In this document: positions 1-9,151 of the stretch, piece after piece
Position numbering within the stretch: the first letter of the stretch is position 1
Layout: every line of letters starts with the position of its first letter
Source: Sphingobacteriales bacterium 39-19
GTDB taxonomy: Bacteria > Bacteroidota > Bacteroidia > Chitinophagales > Chitinophagaceae
Assembly: GCA_001898465.1 (NCBI GenBank)
Contig: MKTX01000017.1
Location: 259,038-323,037, forward strand
Direction: 5' to 3'
DNA: 64,000 bases
Position numbers and translations under genes: made by a program
Notes under the pieces: generated by a model
Seen by the model: only the letters and a program-made list of their open reading frames with translations
What the model was told of the DNA's origin: nothing
Databases searched by the model: none

Positions 1-80
1 AGGATTCATGTACAATCTAATGTTTTTCTTTTAAATATATTTTTTGATATTCAACAAAATCCAAATTCTCAAAAAATTCT

Positions 81-209
81 AATTCATAATCCCGAAGGGA
101 TTGTACATCTATAAAAAATTATCCCTTTTCGGGATGCGACCCCATGGGGTCGTATACACCTTTCTACCACCATGTTCTATATATATTTGAATCCTTCGGA
201 TTCATGTAC
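81..209. repeat. Palindrome-rich 129-bp repeat, copy 1
   Basis: This is one of two near-identical 129-bp units (the other is at 268-396). The unit carries four short inverted repeats in fixed order: AATCCC-GAA-GGGATT, ATCCC-TTTTC-GGGAT, the perfect palindrome CGACCCCATGGGGTCG, and GAATCC-TTC-GGATTC. The tail of a third unit lies at 1-13, so unit ends fall at 13, 209 and 396, spaced 196 and 187 bp. The sequence between units is AT-rich and not conserved. No ORF covers 1-496. The function is unknown; the nested hairpins suggest a REP/MITE-like intergenic element. Confidence 0.85.
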
Positions 210-267
210 ATTCTTTATAAAAAAAACCACTAAAAAATTTCGACAATCACAAATTCTTCCCAATTTC

Positions 268-396
268 AATTCATAATCCCGAAGGGATTGCACATCTATA
301 AAAAATTATCCCTTTTCGGGATGCGACCCCATGGGGTCGTATATACCTTTCTACCACCATGTTCTATATATATTTGAATCCTTCGGATTCATGTAC
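268..396. repeat. Palindrome-rich 129-bp repeat, copy 2
   Basis: This is the second full copy of the unit at 81-209, differing at only a few positions (for example TTGCACATC for TTGTACATC and GTATATACC for GTATACACC). It ends about 100 bp beyond the stop of the UbiA-type gene that reads towards it. All four internal inverted repeats are preserved, so the hairpins rather than any reading frame appear to be the conserved part. Confidence 0.85.
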
Positions 397-496
397 TAGC
401 TAATATTTTTAACCGATATAAAAATTTGAACCATTTTGATGTATGTAAATAAATATTTTCATTACGTTAAATTTTACACTTACGATCATGAGCCTA

Positions 497-1402
497 TCAA
501 ATGTATAAATCCAAAATTACCAACCCTGCAAAAAATACGGAAGCTATGCCATTGGCCGTCATAAATGCTATATTTACCCGGCTAAGATCAGTTGGCTTCA
601 CCAATGAATGCTGGTATAATAACATACCAATAAAAACAACTACACCCAACCAATAAAATATGCCAAAATTTCCATAAACCCCCGCTACCACTACTGAAAT
701 GGCGCTTAATAAATGTAAAAAAATGGAAACATTCAGTGCTTTTGTTTTTCCTAAAAACGAAGGAATGGAGTACAGATCATTTTCTTTATCGAAAACCTCA
801 TCCTGTAATGCATAAATAATATCAAAACCACTAACCCAAAAAATGACTGCCAATGAAAATAAAACGGGCAAAACATTAAATACTCCTGTTACTGCCAGCC
901 ATGCCCCAATAGGCGCTAAAGATAAACCCAGGCCTAATATTAAATGGCATAAAGCCGTAAAGCGTTTTGTGTAACTATATAATAATATAATGCCAAGCGC
1001 TACAGGTGACAGATAAAAACAGATCTTATTGATAAACCAGGTACAAACAATAAATGCAATACAATTTATTATGGTAAATAATAAAGCTTGCCGTGGGCTG
1101 ATAATTCCAGCTGGAATTTCCCTCACGGCTGTGCGTACATTTTGGGCATCAAACCTGCGATCTGCGTAACGGTTAAATGCCATGGCTGCCGAGCGTGCGA
1201 ATATCATACATAGTAATACCAATATTAAAAGTTCTATGATAACACCCGTATCAGTTTGTAAAAAGGGAATTTTAATTTGCCTTGCAGCCGGACGAAAATA
1301 AATACTATGGATACCCAGAAAAAAACCTATTAAGGCAAAGGGCATCGCAAAAATAGTATGTGAAAACTTGATGAGGGATAAATAATTCTTAATTACAGCC
1401 AT
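497..1402 (-). CDS. UbiA-family prenyltransferase
   Basis: This 301-residue integral membrane protein with about eight hydrophobic segments attaches a polyprenyl chain to an aromatic ring in quinone biosynthesis. Both Mg-diphosphate motifs are visible: NRYADRRFD at residues 77-85 and DEVFDKEND at 201-209, the spacing expected for UbiA enzymes. The sequence resembles the 4-hydroxybenzoate/MqnP-like subgroup ('UbiA-like polyprenyltransferase'). Bacteroidota make menaquinone, so a role in the menaquinone or futalosine route is more likely than ubiquinone, but this is inference. The next gene upstream in transcription is a DoxX protein 93 bp away, and no pathway neighbours are present. Confidence 0.85.
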   Translation of the reverse strand: MAVIKNYLSLIKFSHTIFAMPFALIGFFLGIHSIYFRPAARQIKIPFLQTDTGVIIELLILVLLCMIFARSAAMAFNRYADRRFDAQNVRTAVREIPAGIISPRQALLFTIINCIAFIVCTWFINKICFYLSPVALGIILLYSYTKRFTALCHLILGLGLSLAPIGAWLAVTGVFNVLPVLFSLAVIFWVSGFDIIYALQDEVFDKENDLYSIPSFLGKTKALNVSIFLHLLSAISVVVAGVYGNFGIFYWLGVVVFIGMLLYQHSLVKPTDLSRVNIAFMTANGIASVFFAGLVILDLYI

Positions 1403-1495
1403 AAAAGAAAGGTAAGAAACATAAAAAAATAAAAGATGATGTTGTTGTCAATACAAAGAGAATAGCATGTTATTTTACTGCATTAATACGATAAG

Positions 1496-1891
1496 TCAGG
1501 AGATGGCTTTTATCTTATGGGTATAGCCAAACATAACTTCCAGCAAACAAAATATCAATAAAAAATTAAATTCAATCCCATTTCTTCCGCCACCCACTAC
1601 GTACCATCCCTCTTTAAAATGAACCATAATTATGCCCCCCACCAATACCAGGATAAAAATAAGAGAGGCCGGTTTTACATAAATATTCATGAGCAAACAT
1701 ACAGCATAAGCCACATGCGATAATTTGATGGCCCAGGCCAGTGGAACCCCTGCCGGTGAAAATCCTTTTTGATTCAAAAACTGGTTACCAAATTCAGTAA
1801 TGCTATTATCAAAAAATGAAGGTACACTATGCATGAGTAATATAACGGCCAGTGCAAACCGCAGAATAAAATGATTTTTACAAAATTGCAT
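1496..1891 (-). CDS. DoxX family membrane protein
   Basis: A 131-residue protein with about four membrane segments. The C-terminal motif HFKEGWYVVGGGRNGIEFNFLL is typical of DoxX-like proteins in Bacteroidota. Family members are small inner-membrane proteins linked to redox or quinone-related functions, but this branch has no firm biochemical role. It lies 29 bp downstream of the serine dehydratase and reads in the same direction, so co-transcription is possible. Confidence 0.8.
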   Translation of the reverse strand: MQFCKNHFILRFALAVILLMHSVPSFFDNSITEFGNQFLNQKGFSPAGVPLAWAIKLSHVAYAVCLLMNIYVKPASLIFILVLVGGIIMVHFKEGWYVVGGGRNGIEFNFLLIFCLLEVMFGYTHKIKAIS

Positions 1892-1920
1892 ACTCTATAT
1901 TGAATGGATGATTATAACAG

Positions 1921-3348
1921 CTAGCACTCACTTAAGCTGATGGGAATATTGATGGCCAGTCCGCCATCTGATGTTTCTTTATATTTACTATTCATATCAA
2001 GCGCTGTTTGCCACATGGTTTTTATTACCGCATCTAAACTTACCTTAGCAAAATCAGGTGTGCTTTGTAATGCCAGTTGGCAGGCAGTAATTGCCTTTAT
2101 AGCGCCCATCGTATTTCTTTCTATGCAGGGTATCTGCACCAATCCGCCGATAGGGTCACAGGTAAGCCCCAGGTGATGTTCCATGGCAATTTCGGCCGCC
2201 ATTAATACTTGACGTTGTGTACCTCCCAAACATTCAGTAAGGGCTGCGGCGGCCATAGCACTACTCACACCAATCTCGGCCTGGCAGCCACCCATTGCAG
2301 CAGAAATGGTAGCTCCTTTTTTAAATATACTTCCAATTTCGGAGGCAGTGAGTAAAAAACGAATGATCATTTCCTCATCGCTACCATCACAAAAACAAAT
2401 ATAATACTGAAGTACCGCTGGTATTACACCTGCCGCTCCATTGGTAGGCGCTGTTACTACCCTGCCGAAAGAGGCATTTTCTTCATTTACTGCAAGAGCA
2501 AAGCAACTTACCCAATCTAATATATAATTGAAACCACTGCCTCCATTTTTTATGGAATAGGTCCAATCATCATAATTCATACAGGTTTTGCCGGCTAATA
2601 ATCTTTTATTGAGGTCATAAGCCCTGCGTTTTACCTCGAGGCCACCCGGTAAAATACCCTGGGCATAGCATCCCCGGAACATGCAACTTTTCATTACGTT
2701 CCAAATTTCCAGGATCCCTTTTTTGGTTTCTTCTTCACTACGCCAGGTATTCTCATTTTCCATTACTATTTCATGAATACTTAAACCGGTGCTACGGGCC
2801 CAATGCAATAATTCATCAGATGTATTGATGGGAAAGGGAAGATTTACCAGTTGCGTTTCTGTGCCGGTATCGCCTTCTTTTATTACAAAACCTCCCCCAA
2901 TAGAATAATAAGTTTCTGCAAAATTTTCGTTATTGCGAAGTGTAACTAAAAAACTCAATGCATTGGGATGATAAGGTAAAGATTCAGCCACCAGGAATTC
3001 AATATCTTCAATAGGATTAAATTCAATTTCGTGGCGTCCTCCCAATAACAACTTATTCATGGCTTTAATATCTGCCATTTTGGAATGAATATTTTCCACA
3101 TCAAAAGTTACGGGATCATCGCCGCTTAATCCCAGTTGTATGGCAATATCGGTTCCATGCCCATGGCCTGTTTTGGCCAGGGATCCATATAATAATACTT
3201 GTATGGAAATTACTTGCTGTAAAATATTTTTCTCCAGCAGCTTTTCTGTAAATGCCTGTGCAGCCCGCCAGGGGCCTAGGGTATGGCTACTACTGGGCCC
3301 CACCCCTATCTTAAACATATCAAATACAGAAATAGCTTCGTGGTTCAT
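1921..3348 (-). CDS. sdaA: L-serine ammonia-lyase, Fe-S dependent
   Basis: It deaminates L-serine to pyruvate and ammonia in the cytoplasm. The protein is the single-chain type (475 residues; family about 455-460). The N-terminal beta-type domain starts with the signature GPSSSHT near residue 18, and the catalytic alpha-type domain follows. The three 4Fe-4S cysteines are recognisable as Cys355 (GGCQAE), Cys397 (TCDPIGG) and Cys408 (PCIERN), with the spacing seen in characterised SdaA enzymes. The C-terminal residue is a cysteine, as in bacterial enzymes where the tail cysteine occupies the cluster. The start gives [19 protein letters not shown], which aligns with the family N-terminus. Confidence 0.95.
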   Translation of the reverse strand: MNHEAISVFDMFKIGVGPSSSHTLGPWRAAQAFTEKLLEKNILQQVISIQVLLYGSLAKTGHGHGTDIAIQLGLSGDDPVTFDVENIHSKMADIKAMNKLLLGGRHEIEFNPIEDIEFLVAESLPYHPNALSFLVTLRNNENFAETYYSIGGGFVIKEGDTGTETQLVNLPFPINTSDELLHWARSTGLSIHEIVMENENTWRSEEETKKGILEIWNVMKSCMFRGCYAQGILPGGLEVKRRAYDLNKRLLAGKTCMNYDDWTYSIKNGGSGFNYILDWVSCFALAVNEENASFGRVVTAPTNGAAGVIPAVLQYYICFCDGSDEEMIIRFLLTASEIGSIFKKGATISAAMGGCQAEIGVSSAMAAAALTECLGGTQRQVLMAAEIAMEHHLGLTCDPIGGLVQIPCIERNTMGAIKAITACQLALQSTPDFAKVSLDAVIKTMWQTALDMNSKYKETSDGGLAINIPISLSEC

Positions 3349-3407
3349 GGAATTAATCCCTATAATTTACTTTAAAGTTACATGCATTTCCTTTAGGGAA
3401 TTGTTAT

Positions 3408-3893
3408 TTACCCAACTGATAATAATTCAATTTCAAAACGCAGGTAAGAATTGGCGGGGATTGCCGGGTTTTGATTATTTGAACCATAAGCCAATGAGGG
3501 TGGGATGTATAAAGTTATGCTTCCGCCCGGCTTTATAAGCGGTAAGGCTTTTTGCCAACCAATAATTAAGGCACCCAATTGATTGGTATAGGGATATCCA
3601 TCAAAACTTTGATCTACCAATGTGCCATTGCTTAACAGGTAAAGTTTATAATTTACCGTAACGGGCGAGCAAATATTGGGCGTTTTACCGGATCCCTGCG
3701 TATGAATTACATAAAACACCCCACTTGCATCTTGTAATGCATTAATATTATTGGTTTGCATATAAGCGCTTAAATATGCAATTTCAGTGGGCGTGGCCAC
3801 CAGAGAAGAGTTATTATAATTACAACTGGCAGAATCTTTTTCACAGGAAGACAATAAGCCTATTGAAAAAATACATGCAAGAAAATACTTCAT
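3408..3893 (-). CDS. FKBP-type peptidyl-prolyl isomerase lipoprotein
   Basis: A cell-envelope proline isomerase that assists folding of exported proteins. The frame opens further upstream (3947), but the internal ATG at 3893 is preferred because it gives a clean lipoprotein signal, MKYFLACIFSIGLLSSCEKD, with Cys in the lipobox LSSC. It also removes an overlap with the upstream gene. The FKBP domain fills the C-terminal half: VTVNYKLYLLSNGTLVDQSF, then IIGWQKALPLIKPGGSITLYIPPSLAYG, then the closing strand LRFEIELLSV. The product is 161 residues from this start. The upstream neighbour is a small two-helix membrane protein read in the same direction. Confidence 0.88.
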   Translation of the reverse strand: MKYFLACIFSIGLLSSCEKDSASCNYNNSSLVATPTEIAYLSAYMQTNNINALQDASGVFYVIHTQGSGKTPNICSPVTVNYKLYLLSNGTLVDQSFDGYPYTNQLGALIIGWQKALPLIKPGGSITLYIPPSLAYGSNNQNPAIPANSYLRFEIELLSVG

Positions 3894-3921
3894 ATGATTT
3901 GTGTATATTTTTTTTTGAAAA

Positions 3922-4272
3922 TTAAGAAATAGTTTGATTTGCTTCACTGCGTTTTTTTTTATTTAACAGTTCCCGGTAAGCCTGTTCATTCATTTCCCAT
4001 AAAAAATGCATTCTAAAATAAGCTATAAAAAGAATGATAATGATTACCGCCACTACGGTTGCCCCCATACTACTGGCCGCTGCGTAAGACACTTTCGCAT
4101 ACCAGTCGGGTATAAAAAAATATACCACAGCAATAAGTAATAAAATAGGTAAACTAAAAAGCATAGCCATGGGCAAGCCTCTTACAAATTTGCTTCCGAT
4201 GGTTTTAAAAGCTAACCGGTGGGCTTCCCAATATGCCAAAAAATCTTTTTCCTCCTGAGTAAGCATATACAA
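3922..4272 (-). CDS. Small membrane protein of unknown function
   Basis: A 116-residue protein with a polar N-terminus (LTQEEKDFLAYWEAHR), two hydrophobic segments at about residues 34-54 and 66-87, and a charged tail rich in Lys and Arg. I do not recognise a named family; similar short proteins of this pattern occur beside folding or envelope genes in Chitinophagaceae. It is 28 bp upstream of the FKBP lipoprotein on the same strand, so the two may be co-transcribed. The ATG at 4266 (MLTQEE) is an alternative start two codons in. Confidence 0.7.
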   Translation of the reverse strand: MYMLTQEEKDFLAYWEAHRLAFKTIGSKFVRGLPMAMLFSLPILLLIAVVYFFIPDWYAKVSYAAASSMGATVVAVIIIILFIAYFRMHFLWEMNEQAYRELLNKKKRSEANQTIS

Positions 4273-4318
4273 AATTAAGGAATTGTGCCGTTTACTTGGC
4301 TATGTTCCCAAAAGCGTG

Positions 4319-4326
4319 TAGGTTTG
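4319..4326 (+). promoter_or_regulatory. Candidate Bacteroidota -7 promoter element
   Basis: TAGGTTTG fits the Bacteroidota -7 consensus TAnnTTTG. A partial -33 match (CTTG at 4295-4298) lies about 20 bp upstream. It ends 19 bp before the ATG of the HU/SPOR-like gene and lies in the divergent gap between two genes. The call rests on motif match only. Confidence 0.5.
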
Positions 4327-4345
4327 TTTACCCCAAATTCACTAC

Positions 4346-5239
4346 ATGAAAGTTGAACAACTCCTTGTCCAATATTTATATCAATCAAAATCTGTAAGCC
4401 TGTTAAATATTGGCCGTTTCAGCATTTCGCCTGAAATATCTATTATTCCGGAAAGCGAAAAAAGCCAGGTATTACCCCCTGATGCGATAAAATTTGAATA
4501 TGATGGCAATGCCCCCATTGATGAAGGACTGATAGATTATATTGTACAACAAACCCGTAAAATAAAACCCCTGGCCACCTCGGACCTGGAAAGCTATTCA
4601 ATCCTTTCCAGGCAGTTTCTTAATATTGGTAAACCCCTTATTATTGAGGGCCTGGGCAGCCTGCAAAAAAGCCAGGAAGGAAATTACATATTTACCCAGG
4701 GTACTTATGCCAATGCCCGGCTGGAATTACCCAAACATAATTTTACTGAAAAATTAAGTGATGATGTTGATTTTTCATCACCTGTAAAACCCAAAAGAAG
4801 TACCGGTAAAGGCGCTTTAGTTACCGTGGTGATCTTATTATTGGCCGGCGCTGCCGCATTGGGATATTATTTATATAGTCAAAAAAATGCAATGAAGCCG
4901 CTGGATGTTTCTACAGTTCAGCAGGCTGATACCAATGAAAATAATATAGATACCAGCATGCTCGTACGGGCAGATAGCCTGGTATTGAAAGATAGCATCC
5001 CGAAAAATATACACCCGGCTTATACTTTTAAAGTAATTATTAAAGAATATAATAACCTGAAAGATGCGGATAAAAACAATAAACGATTCAGTTCATTTGG
5101 CCATACCATTCTTAAAGACCAAATAGATTCTACCCATTTTACTTTGGCTATTCCTTTTAATACAACGCTTGATGATACCTTGCATATAAAAGATTCATTA
5201 AGCCGTCTTTTTGGTGTAAAGGCAAAAATTTCTTTTTAA
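4346..5239 (+). CDS. HU-CCDC81-like and SPOR-like envelope protein
   Basis: A 297-residue protein. The N-terminal 130 residues resemble the HU-CCDC81 fold found in Bacteroidota, with an IEGLGSLQKSQEGNYIF segment like the HU arm region. A single membrane helix follows at about 155-176 (ALVTVVILLLAGAAALGYYLY). The C-terminal part (AYTFKVIIKEYNN onward) has the length and strand pattern of a divergent SPOR peptidoglycan-binding domain. The protein would sit in the inner membrane with the SPOR-like part in the periplasm. A role in the cell envelope or division is family-level inference. It begins a run of same-strand genes and has a candidate promoter directly upstream. Confidence 0.7.
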   Translation: MKVEQLLVQYLYQSKSVSLLNIGRFSISPEISIIPESEKSQVLPPDAIKFEYDGNAPIDEGLIDYIVQQTRKIKPLATSDLESYSILSRQFLNIGKPLIIEGLGSLQKSQEGNYIFTQGTYANARLELPKHNFTEKLSDDVDFSSPVKPKRSTGKGALVTVVILLLAGAAALGYYLYSQKNAMKPLDVSTVQQADTNENNIDTSMLVRADSLVLKDSIPKNIHPAYTFKVIIKEYNNLKDADKNNKRFSSFGHTILKDQIDSTHFTLAIPFNTTLDDTLHIKDSLSRLFGVKAKISF

Positions 5240-5248
5240 TACTTCGCT

Positions 5249-5938
5249 ATGAACAAATCAAATGGTTTTAATATCATTTTATTGTTTTGGATTGTAGCAA
5301 CTATACAACTGGTATCCATTTTACTCGATTATAAAACGGGCATCCGGTTAAGCAAGCCCTTATTAATTCCTGTGCTTATGCTGCCGGTGATCTTCAATAC
5401 AAGTGTGCATGCCACCCGAAAGAAAATGATGATCCTGGCTTTATTATTTTCCTGGGCAGGCGATATCTTTCTCATGCTTCCGGGCAATGGTTATTTTATT
5501 CCCGGATTAATTGGTTTTTTATTTGCCCATATTTCTTATATTCTTTATTTCTATTGCATAAAAGATCCATCTGCGCCATTACCAAAACAAAGCCCTATTA
5601 TTTTTGCTGCCATACTGGGGTTTGCAGCTATTTTACTATTTATCCTTTTCCCGCATCTCGGGGAATTAAAAATCCCTGTTTTGCTTTATACCCTGGTCAT
5701 TTGTTGTATGCTTTTAGCTGCAATCTATATTTCTCCCTTTACCCGCCAGGGCGCCGGCCGTTTTTTTATTATGGGGGCATTGTTTTTTGTATGTTCGGAT
5801 TCGCTCCTTGCATTCAATAAATTTTACCAGCCATTTTCAGGAGCCGCCTTTTCTATTATGCTTACTTATTGTATAGCACAATTTTTGATTGTAAAAGCAT
5901 ACATGATTAACGATATTCGCAGTAAGCTTATCACTTAA
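5249..5938 (+). CDS. YhhN/TMEM86 family (lysoplasmalogenase-like) membrane protein
   Basis: A 229-residue polytopic membrane protein with about eight hydrophobic segments. The pattern SKPLLIPVLMLP near the N-terminus, the central FSWAGDIFLM segment and SDSLLAFNKF near residue 187 match the YhhN family. Some members hydrolyse the vinyl-ether bond of lysoplasmalogens; the bacterial role is usually unproven. It starts 9 bp after the stop of the preceding gene, so both are probably on one transcript. Confidence 0.85.
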   Translation: MNKSNGFNIILLFWIVATIQLVSILLDYKTGIRLSKPLLIPVLMLPVIFNTSVHATRKKMMILALLFSWAGDIFLMLPGNGYFIPGLIGFLFAHISYILYFYCIKDPSAPLPKQSPIIFAAILGFAAILLFILFPHLGELKIPVLLYTLVICCMLLAAIYISPFTRQGAGRFFIMGALFFVCSDSLLAFNKFYQPFSGAAFSIMLTYCIAQFLIVKAYMINDIRSKLIT

Positions 5939-5956
5939 AATGAAATTTACAGTATT

Positions 5957-6853
5957 ATGGATTATATTGATTATTACAAAGCTTTGGGAGTAGATAAAAA
6001 TGCGAGTGAAGCAGACATAAAAAAAGCCTACCGCAAACTGGCCCGTAAATATCATCCCGATGTAAATCCCGACAACCCGGCAGCTCATAAAAAATTCCAG
6101 GAAATAAATGAAGCCAATGAAGTATTAAGCGACCCGGAGAAAAGAAAAAAATACGATAAGTACGGAAAGGACTGGCAACATGGCGAGGCTTATGAAAAAG
6201 CCCGCCAACAACAGCAATACAACAGGGGCCAGCAAGGCAATTATGGTCAATACGATTTTGGAGGTGATTTTGAAACGGGTAATTTCTCTGATTTTTTTTC
6301 TTCGATGTTTGGCGGCGGAGGCGAAAGCCGCAACCGCAGCCGCTTTCGTGGACAGGACGTGCAGGCAGAATTAAAATTAAATTTATCACAGGTTTTTACC
6401 ACCCACAAACAAACATTCACTATTCATGGTAAAAATATCCGTATTACGGTACCTGCCGGAGTAGAAAACGGGCAGCAAATAAAATTAAAAGGGTACGGCA
6501 GCCCCGGTACCCATGGTGGCCCGGCGGGCGACTTATTCATCAACTTTTCAATACATAACGACACCCCTTACAAAAGAATGGGAAATGATTTGTACTTAAA
6601 CCGGGAAATTGATCTTTATACCGCGGTACTGGGAGGCGACATCACCGTAGATACCCTGCATGGCAAAGTAAAACTGAAAATTGCACCCGGCACTCAAAAC
6701 AATAGCAAGACCCGGCTAAAAGGCAAAGGTTTTCCCGTGTATAAATCAGAAGGTAATTTTGGTGACCTGTATATTACCTACCAGGTAAAATTGCCTACCC
6801 ATCTCACCGAAAAACAAAAAGAATTATTTACGCAACTTTCTAAACTATCCTGA
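5957..6853 (+). CDS. cbpA: CbpA-type DnaJ co-chaperone
   Basis: A J-domain protein that stimulates DnaK. The J domain covers residues 1-70 with the HPD catalytic tripeptide at 33-35 ([10 protein letters not shown]). A Gly/Phe/Gln-rich linker follows at about 75-125. The C-terminal substrate-binding domains begin near 130 ([16 protein letters not shown]), and the zinc-finger repeats of true DnaJ are absent, so this is the CbpA class (298 residues). It lies 1 bp upstream of its predicted partner CbpM, an arrangement conserved in many bacteria. Confidence 0.9.
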   Translation: MDYIDYYKALGVDKNASEADIKKAYRKLARKYHPDVNPDNPAAHKKFQEINEANEVLSDPEKRKKYDKYGKDWQHGEAYEKARQQQQYNRGQQGNYGQYDFGGDFETGNFSDFFSSMFGGGGESRNRSRFRGQDVQAELKLNLSQVFTTHKQTFTIHGKNIRITVPAGVENGQQIKLKGYGSPGTHGGPAGDLFINFSIHNDTPYKRMGNDLYLNREIDLYTAVLGGDITVDTLHGKVKLKIAPGTQNNSKTRLKGKGFPVYKSEGNFGDLYITYQVKLPTHLTEKQKELFTQLSKLS

Positions 6854-6854
6854 T

Positions 6855-7145
6855 ATGGCAACGATAAAGATGATAACCGTAAAACAGTTTTGTACTTACC
6901 ACCAGGTAGATCCCTCCTTTATTGAAGCATTACATCATAATGGCATCATTGAACTGGTAGCGGAAAAACGCACCCGGTATATTCCCATGAACCAGGTAAG
7001 CCGGCTGGAACAAGCCGTAAGGATGCACCTGGACCTGGAACTGAATGTAAATGGAATCGACACCATTTTACATTTACTGAACCGCCTGCAACAAAAAGAA
7101 GAGGAATTGCGAAAGTTGAAAAACAGGTTGAATTTTTATGAATAA
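6855..7145 (+). CDS. cbpM: Chaperone modulator CbpM
   Basis: A 96-residue cytoplasmic protein that in characterised systems binds the J domain of CbpA and restrains it. The family pattern is visible: an N-terminal MerR-like helical part (VKQFCTYHQVDPSFIEALHHNG) and a C-terminal amphipathic helix ending LLNRLQQKEEELRKLKNRL that probably forms a coiled coil. It follows cbpA after 1 bp and is almost certainly co-transcribed and translationally coupled. It ends 3 bp from the stop of the convergent methyltransferase gene. Confidence 0.85.
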   Translation: MATIKMITVKQFCTYHQVDPSFIEALHHNGIIELVAEKRTRYIPMNQVSRLEQAVRMHLDLELNVNGIDTILHLLNRLQQKEEELRKLKNRLNFYE

Positions 7146-7148
7146 ATT

Positions 7149-7946
7149 TTAAAGCGATCTTTTTTCTGCTGCTAAAGCATATAGCAAAGGAATCTTGTTT
7201 CCCCATTTTGCAATCCGGTACTTCCCTTTTTCAAATTCTTCCATGCCCGGGAGGCAATTATAAGGCGAATAATCATATTCATTACATTGGCAAAGTTGTA
7301 AGCCATGCGATAGCAAGGCTTGTATTACTTCGCACAGGCCATGGTTCCAGGTGATGGTTTTAGTTACCAGTGCATCCTCTTTTGCGGCATAGGTTCCCGT
7401 TAAATCTTCTTCAATAGGATCTCCATTAAAATAAGAGTAAGCAATTTCATTAAAATCATTATCGTACATCCATACTACCGGGTGAAATTCAGCAAAAATA
7501 AACCTGCCCCCGGGTTTTACATAACTGGCTATCAGCCTTGCCCATTTGTTGATATCCGGGAACCAGCCAATGGTACCATAGCTGCTGAATACAATATCAA
7601 ATTGTTCAAAAAGCAGATCGGGCAAATCAAAAATATCAGCACAAATAAATTCAGTATCTACCTGCAAGCTGGCTGCCAGTTCTTTTGCTTTTGCAATCGC
7701 TACATCTGAAAAATCAACCCCGGTTACTTTAGCGCCCATCCTGCCAAGTGAAATCGAATCCTGGCCAAAATGGCATTGAAGATGTAATATGGATTTTCCT
7801 TTCACATCGCCCAGCAGGTCCATTTCAATTTTATTGAGCGAATTCTTACCTGCTAAAAATGAAGGCATATCATAAAAAGCCGATGCCACATGAAGCGGTG
7901 TTTTTTTATTCCATGCATTTTTATTGATGTCGATAAAATTTTTCAT
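7149..7946 (-). CDS. Class I SAM-dependent methyltransferase
   Basis: A 265-residue soluble methyltransferase. The SAM-binding core is at about residues 50-90: LHLQCHFGQDSISLGRMG with a degenerate glycine loop, then VTGVDFSDVAIAKAKELA carrying the acidic residue that binds the ribose. A later FSSYGTIGWFPD segment matches motif IV. The substrate cannot be told from the sequence. It reads towards cbpM and lies 10 bp downstream of the SMR exporter gene on the same strand, so those two may share a transcript. Confidence 0.85.
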   Translation of the reverse strand: MKNFIDINKNAWNKKTPLHVASAFYDMPSFLAGKNSLNKIEMDLLGDVKGKSILHLQCHFGQDSISLGRMGAKVTGVDFSDVAIAKAKELAASLQVDTEFICADIFDLPDLLFEQFDIVFSSYGTIGWFPDINKWARLIASYVKPGGRFIFAEFHPVVWMYDNDFNEIAYSYFNGDPIEEDLTGTYAAKEDALVTKTITWNHGLCEVIQALLSHGLQLCQCNEYDYSPYNCLPGMEEFEKGKYRIAKWGNKIPLLYALAAEKRSL

Positions 7947-7956
7947 ATTTATTTTG

Positions 7957-8286
7957 TCAGGCAGCAGATACCCATTTTAATCCTGCAATAGAAAGTATAA
8001 GTGTACTTATAAAAAATATCCGCCAAAAGCTGGCCGGTTCTTCTAAAAAGAAAATGCCGCACAATACAATGCCTACGGCTCCAATGCCCGTCCATACAGC
8101 ATAGGCAGTACCCACAGGTAAAGTTTGGGTAGCTTTTATCAATAAGAGCATGCTAGTGGCCAGGCATATTAAAAAACCGGCATACCAGGCAATGGCGGCC
8201 TGCCCGCTTGCCTCTTTTGCTTTACCCAGGCAAAAAGCAAAACCGGTTTCAAACAGCCCGGCTAAAATAAGGATCATCCAGTTCAT
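7957..8286 (-). CDS. SMR family exporter, Gdx/SugE-like
   Basis: A four-helix small multidrug resistance protein of 109 residues. The conserved membrane glutamate is at residue 13 (AGLFETGFA), and the central YAVWTGIGAVG motif is the signature of the Gdx/SugE branch, whose characterised members export guanidinium against protons. I found no guanidine riboswitch upstream; the 17-bp gap to the LysE gene leaves no room for one. Drug export cannot be excluded. Confidence 0.82.
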   Translation of the reverse strand: MNWMILILAGLFETGFAFCLGKAKEASGQAAIAWYAGFLICLATSMLLLIKATQTLPVGTAYAVWTGIGAVGIVLCGIFFLEEPASFWRIFFISTLILSIAGLKWVSAA

Positions 8287-8303
8287 GCTTTTAAATTTAT
8301 ATT

Positions 8304-9008
8304 TTAAGAAATTGAAGTGGGGTGCTGCAATTGGTCCATATCTTCCTGCTTTATTTCTTCCATTTTCTTTACAGCATCATCTTTTTTAATAATGCGCCAT
8401 AATTGGATAAGCGCTGTAATGGTAAATATGCCCCCGATGATCCAGTTAAGATATTGCTCACTGTTATTTATTCTTTGAACCATCCATTTACCGCCAAAAA
8501 TAAAAACACAATTACCCAATAAGGTGCCAATCCCAATCCCGATGATATAGCTGTTGTACTGGCTTCTTACGGGTTGCAATATCTTTTTGGTGAACAATAC
8601 GGTACTCCAGCCAAACCAAAAAGGGATTTGCACCGGGTTTATAGCACACATAAAAGCGCCCAACAAAAAGCGGTGCATATTATTATTCAGGATCACATTT
8701 TTGGCAGTACCCCCATGCCGGGTAGCCGCTATAAAACTGCCAATAGCCAGCGCCAGGATAATTCCCAATGTAATCCACTCCATGATCTTCATTAACCGTA
8801 CCTGCTTTCGCACCCAATCGATTCCCACGAGTGAAATGCGCACATAAACCATTTCTACCAGCAGGGAACCCAATGAAAATTCAATGGCATGCCTTACACT
8901 TTCCTGGATGCCAATTTGCATTGCTGCTACATTTAAAGTACCCAATGGCAAGGAACCCAGGAAGCTAATGAGCAAACCCCAAAAAAAGATGCGTATAATA
9001 GCAGGCAT
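8304..9008 (-). CDS. LysE family transporter
   Basis: A 234-residue membrane protein with about six hydrophobic segments. The N-terminal FLGSLPLGTLNVAAMQIGI motif and the central FLLGAFMCAINPVQIPFWFG segment match the LysE/RhtB amino-acid exporter fold, in which Pro and Asn residues line the pathway. The C-terminus ends in a charged tail (KKMEEIKQEDMDQLQ). It is transcribed with the SMR exporter and methyltransferase behind it. The substrate is unknown. Confidence 0.75.
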   Translation of the reverse strand: MPAIIRIFFWGLLISFLGSLPLGTLNVAAMQIGIQESVRHAIEFSLGSLLVEMVYVRISLVGIDWVRKQVRLMKIMEWITLGIILALAIGSFIAATRHGGTAKNVILNNNMHRFLLGAFMCAINPVQIPFWFGWSTVLFTKKILQPVRSQYNSYIIGIGIGTLLGNCVFIFGGKWMVQRINNSEQYLNWIIGGIFTITALIQLWRIIKKDDAVKKMEEIKQEDMDQLQHPTSIS

Positions 9009-9151
9009 TCCTCAAAGATAAGGCAGCCATTTATTTGAGCGAGCGCCATCAAAAGAAAATCACCGGGTAAAGTGCTTAAAAATAATTACAGGTGTAACTA
9101 AATTTTCTTATATTTATTTTCCCATATATTACTTCACTAAACAATTTTATC

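Noticed and set aside
1..396. CRISPR array
   Set aside because: The repeat is 129 bp and full of palindromes, the unit ends are spaced 187-196 bp, and no cas gene is present.
8287..8303. Guanidine riboswitch for the Gdx/SugE-like gene
   Set aside because: The gap to the upstream gene is 17 bp, too short for any guanidine riboswitch class.
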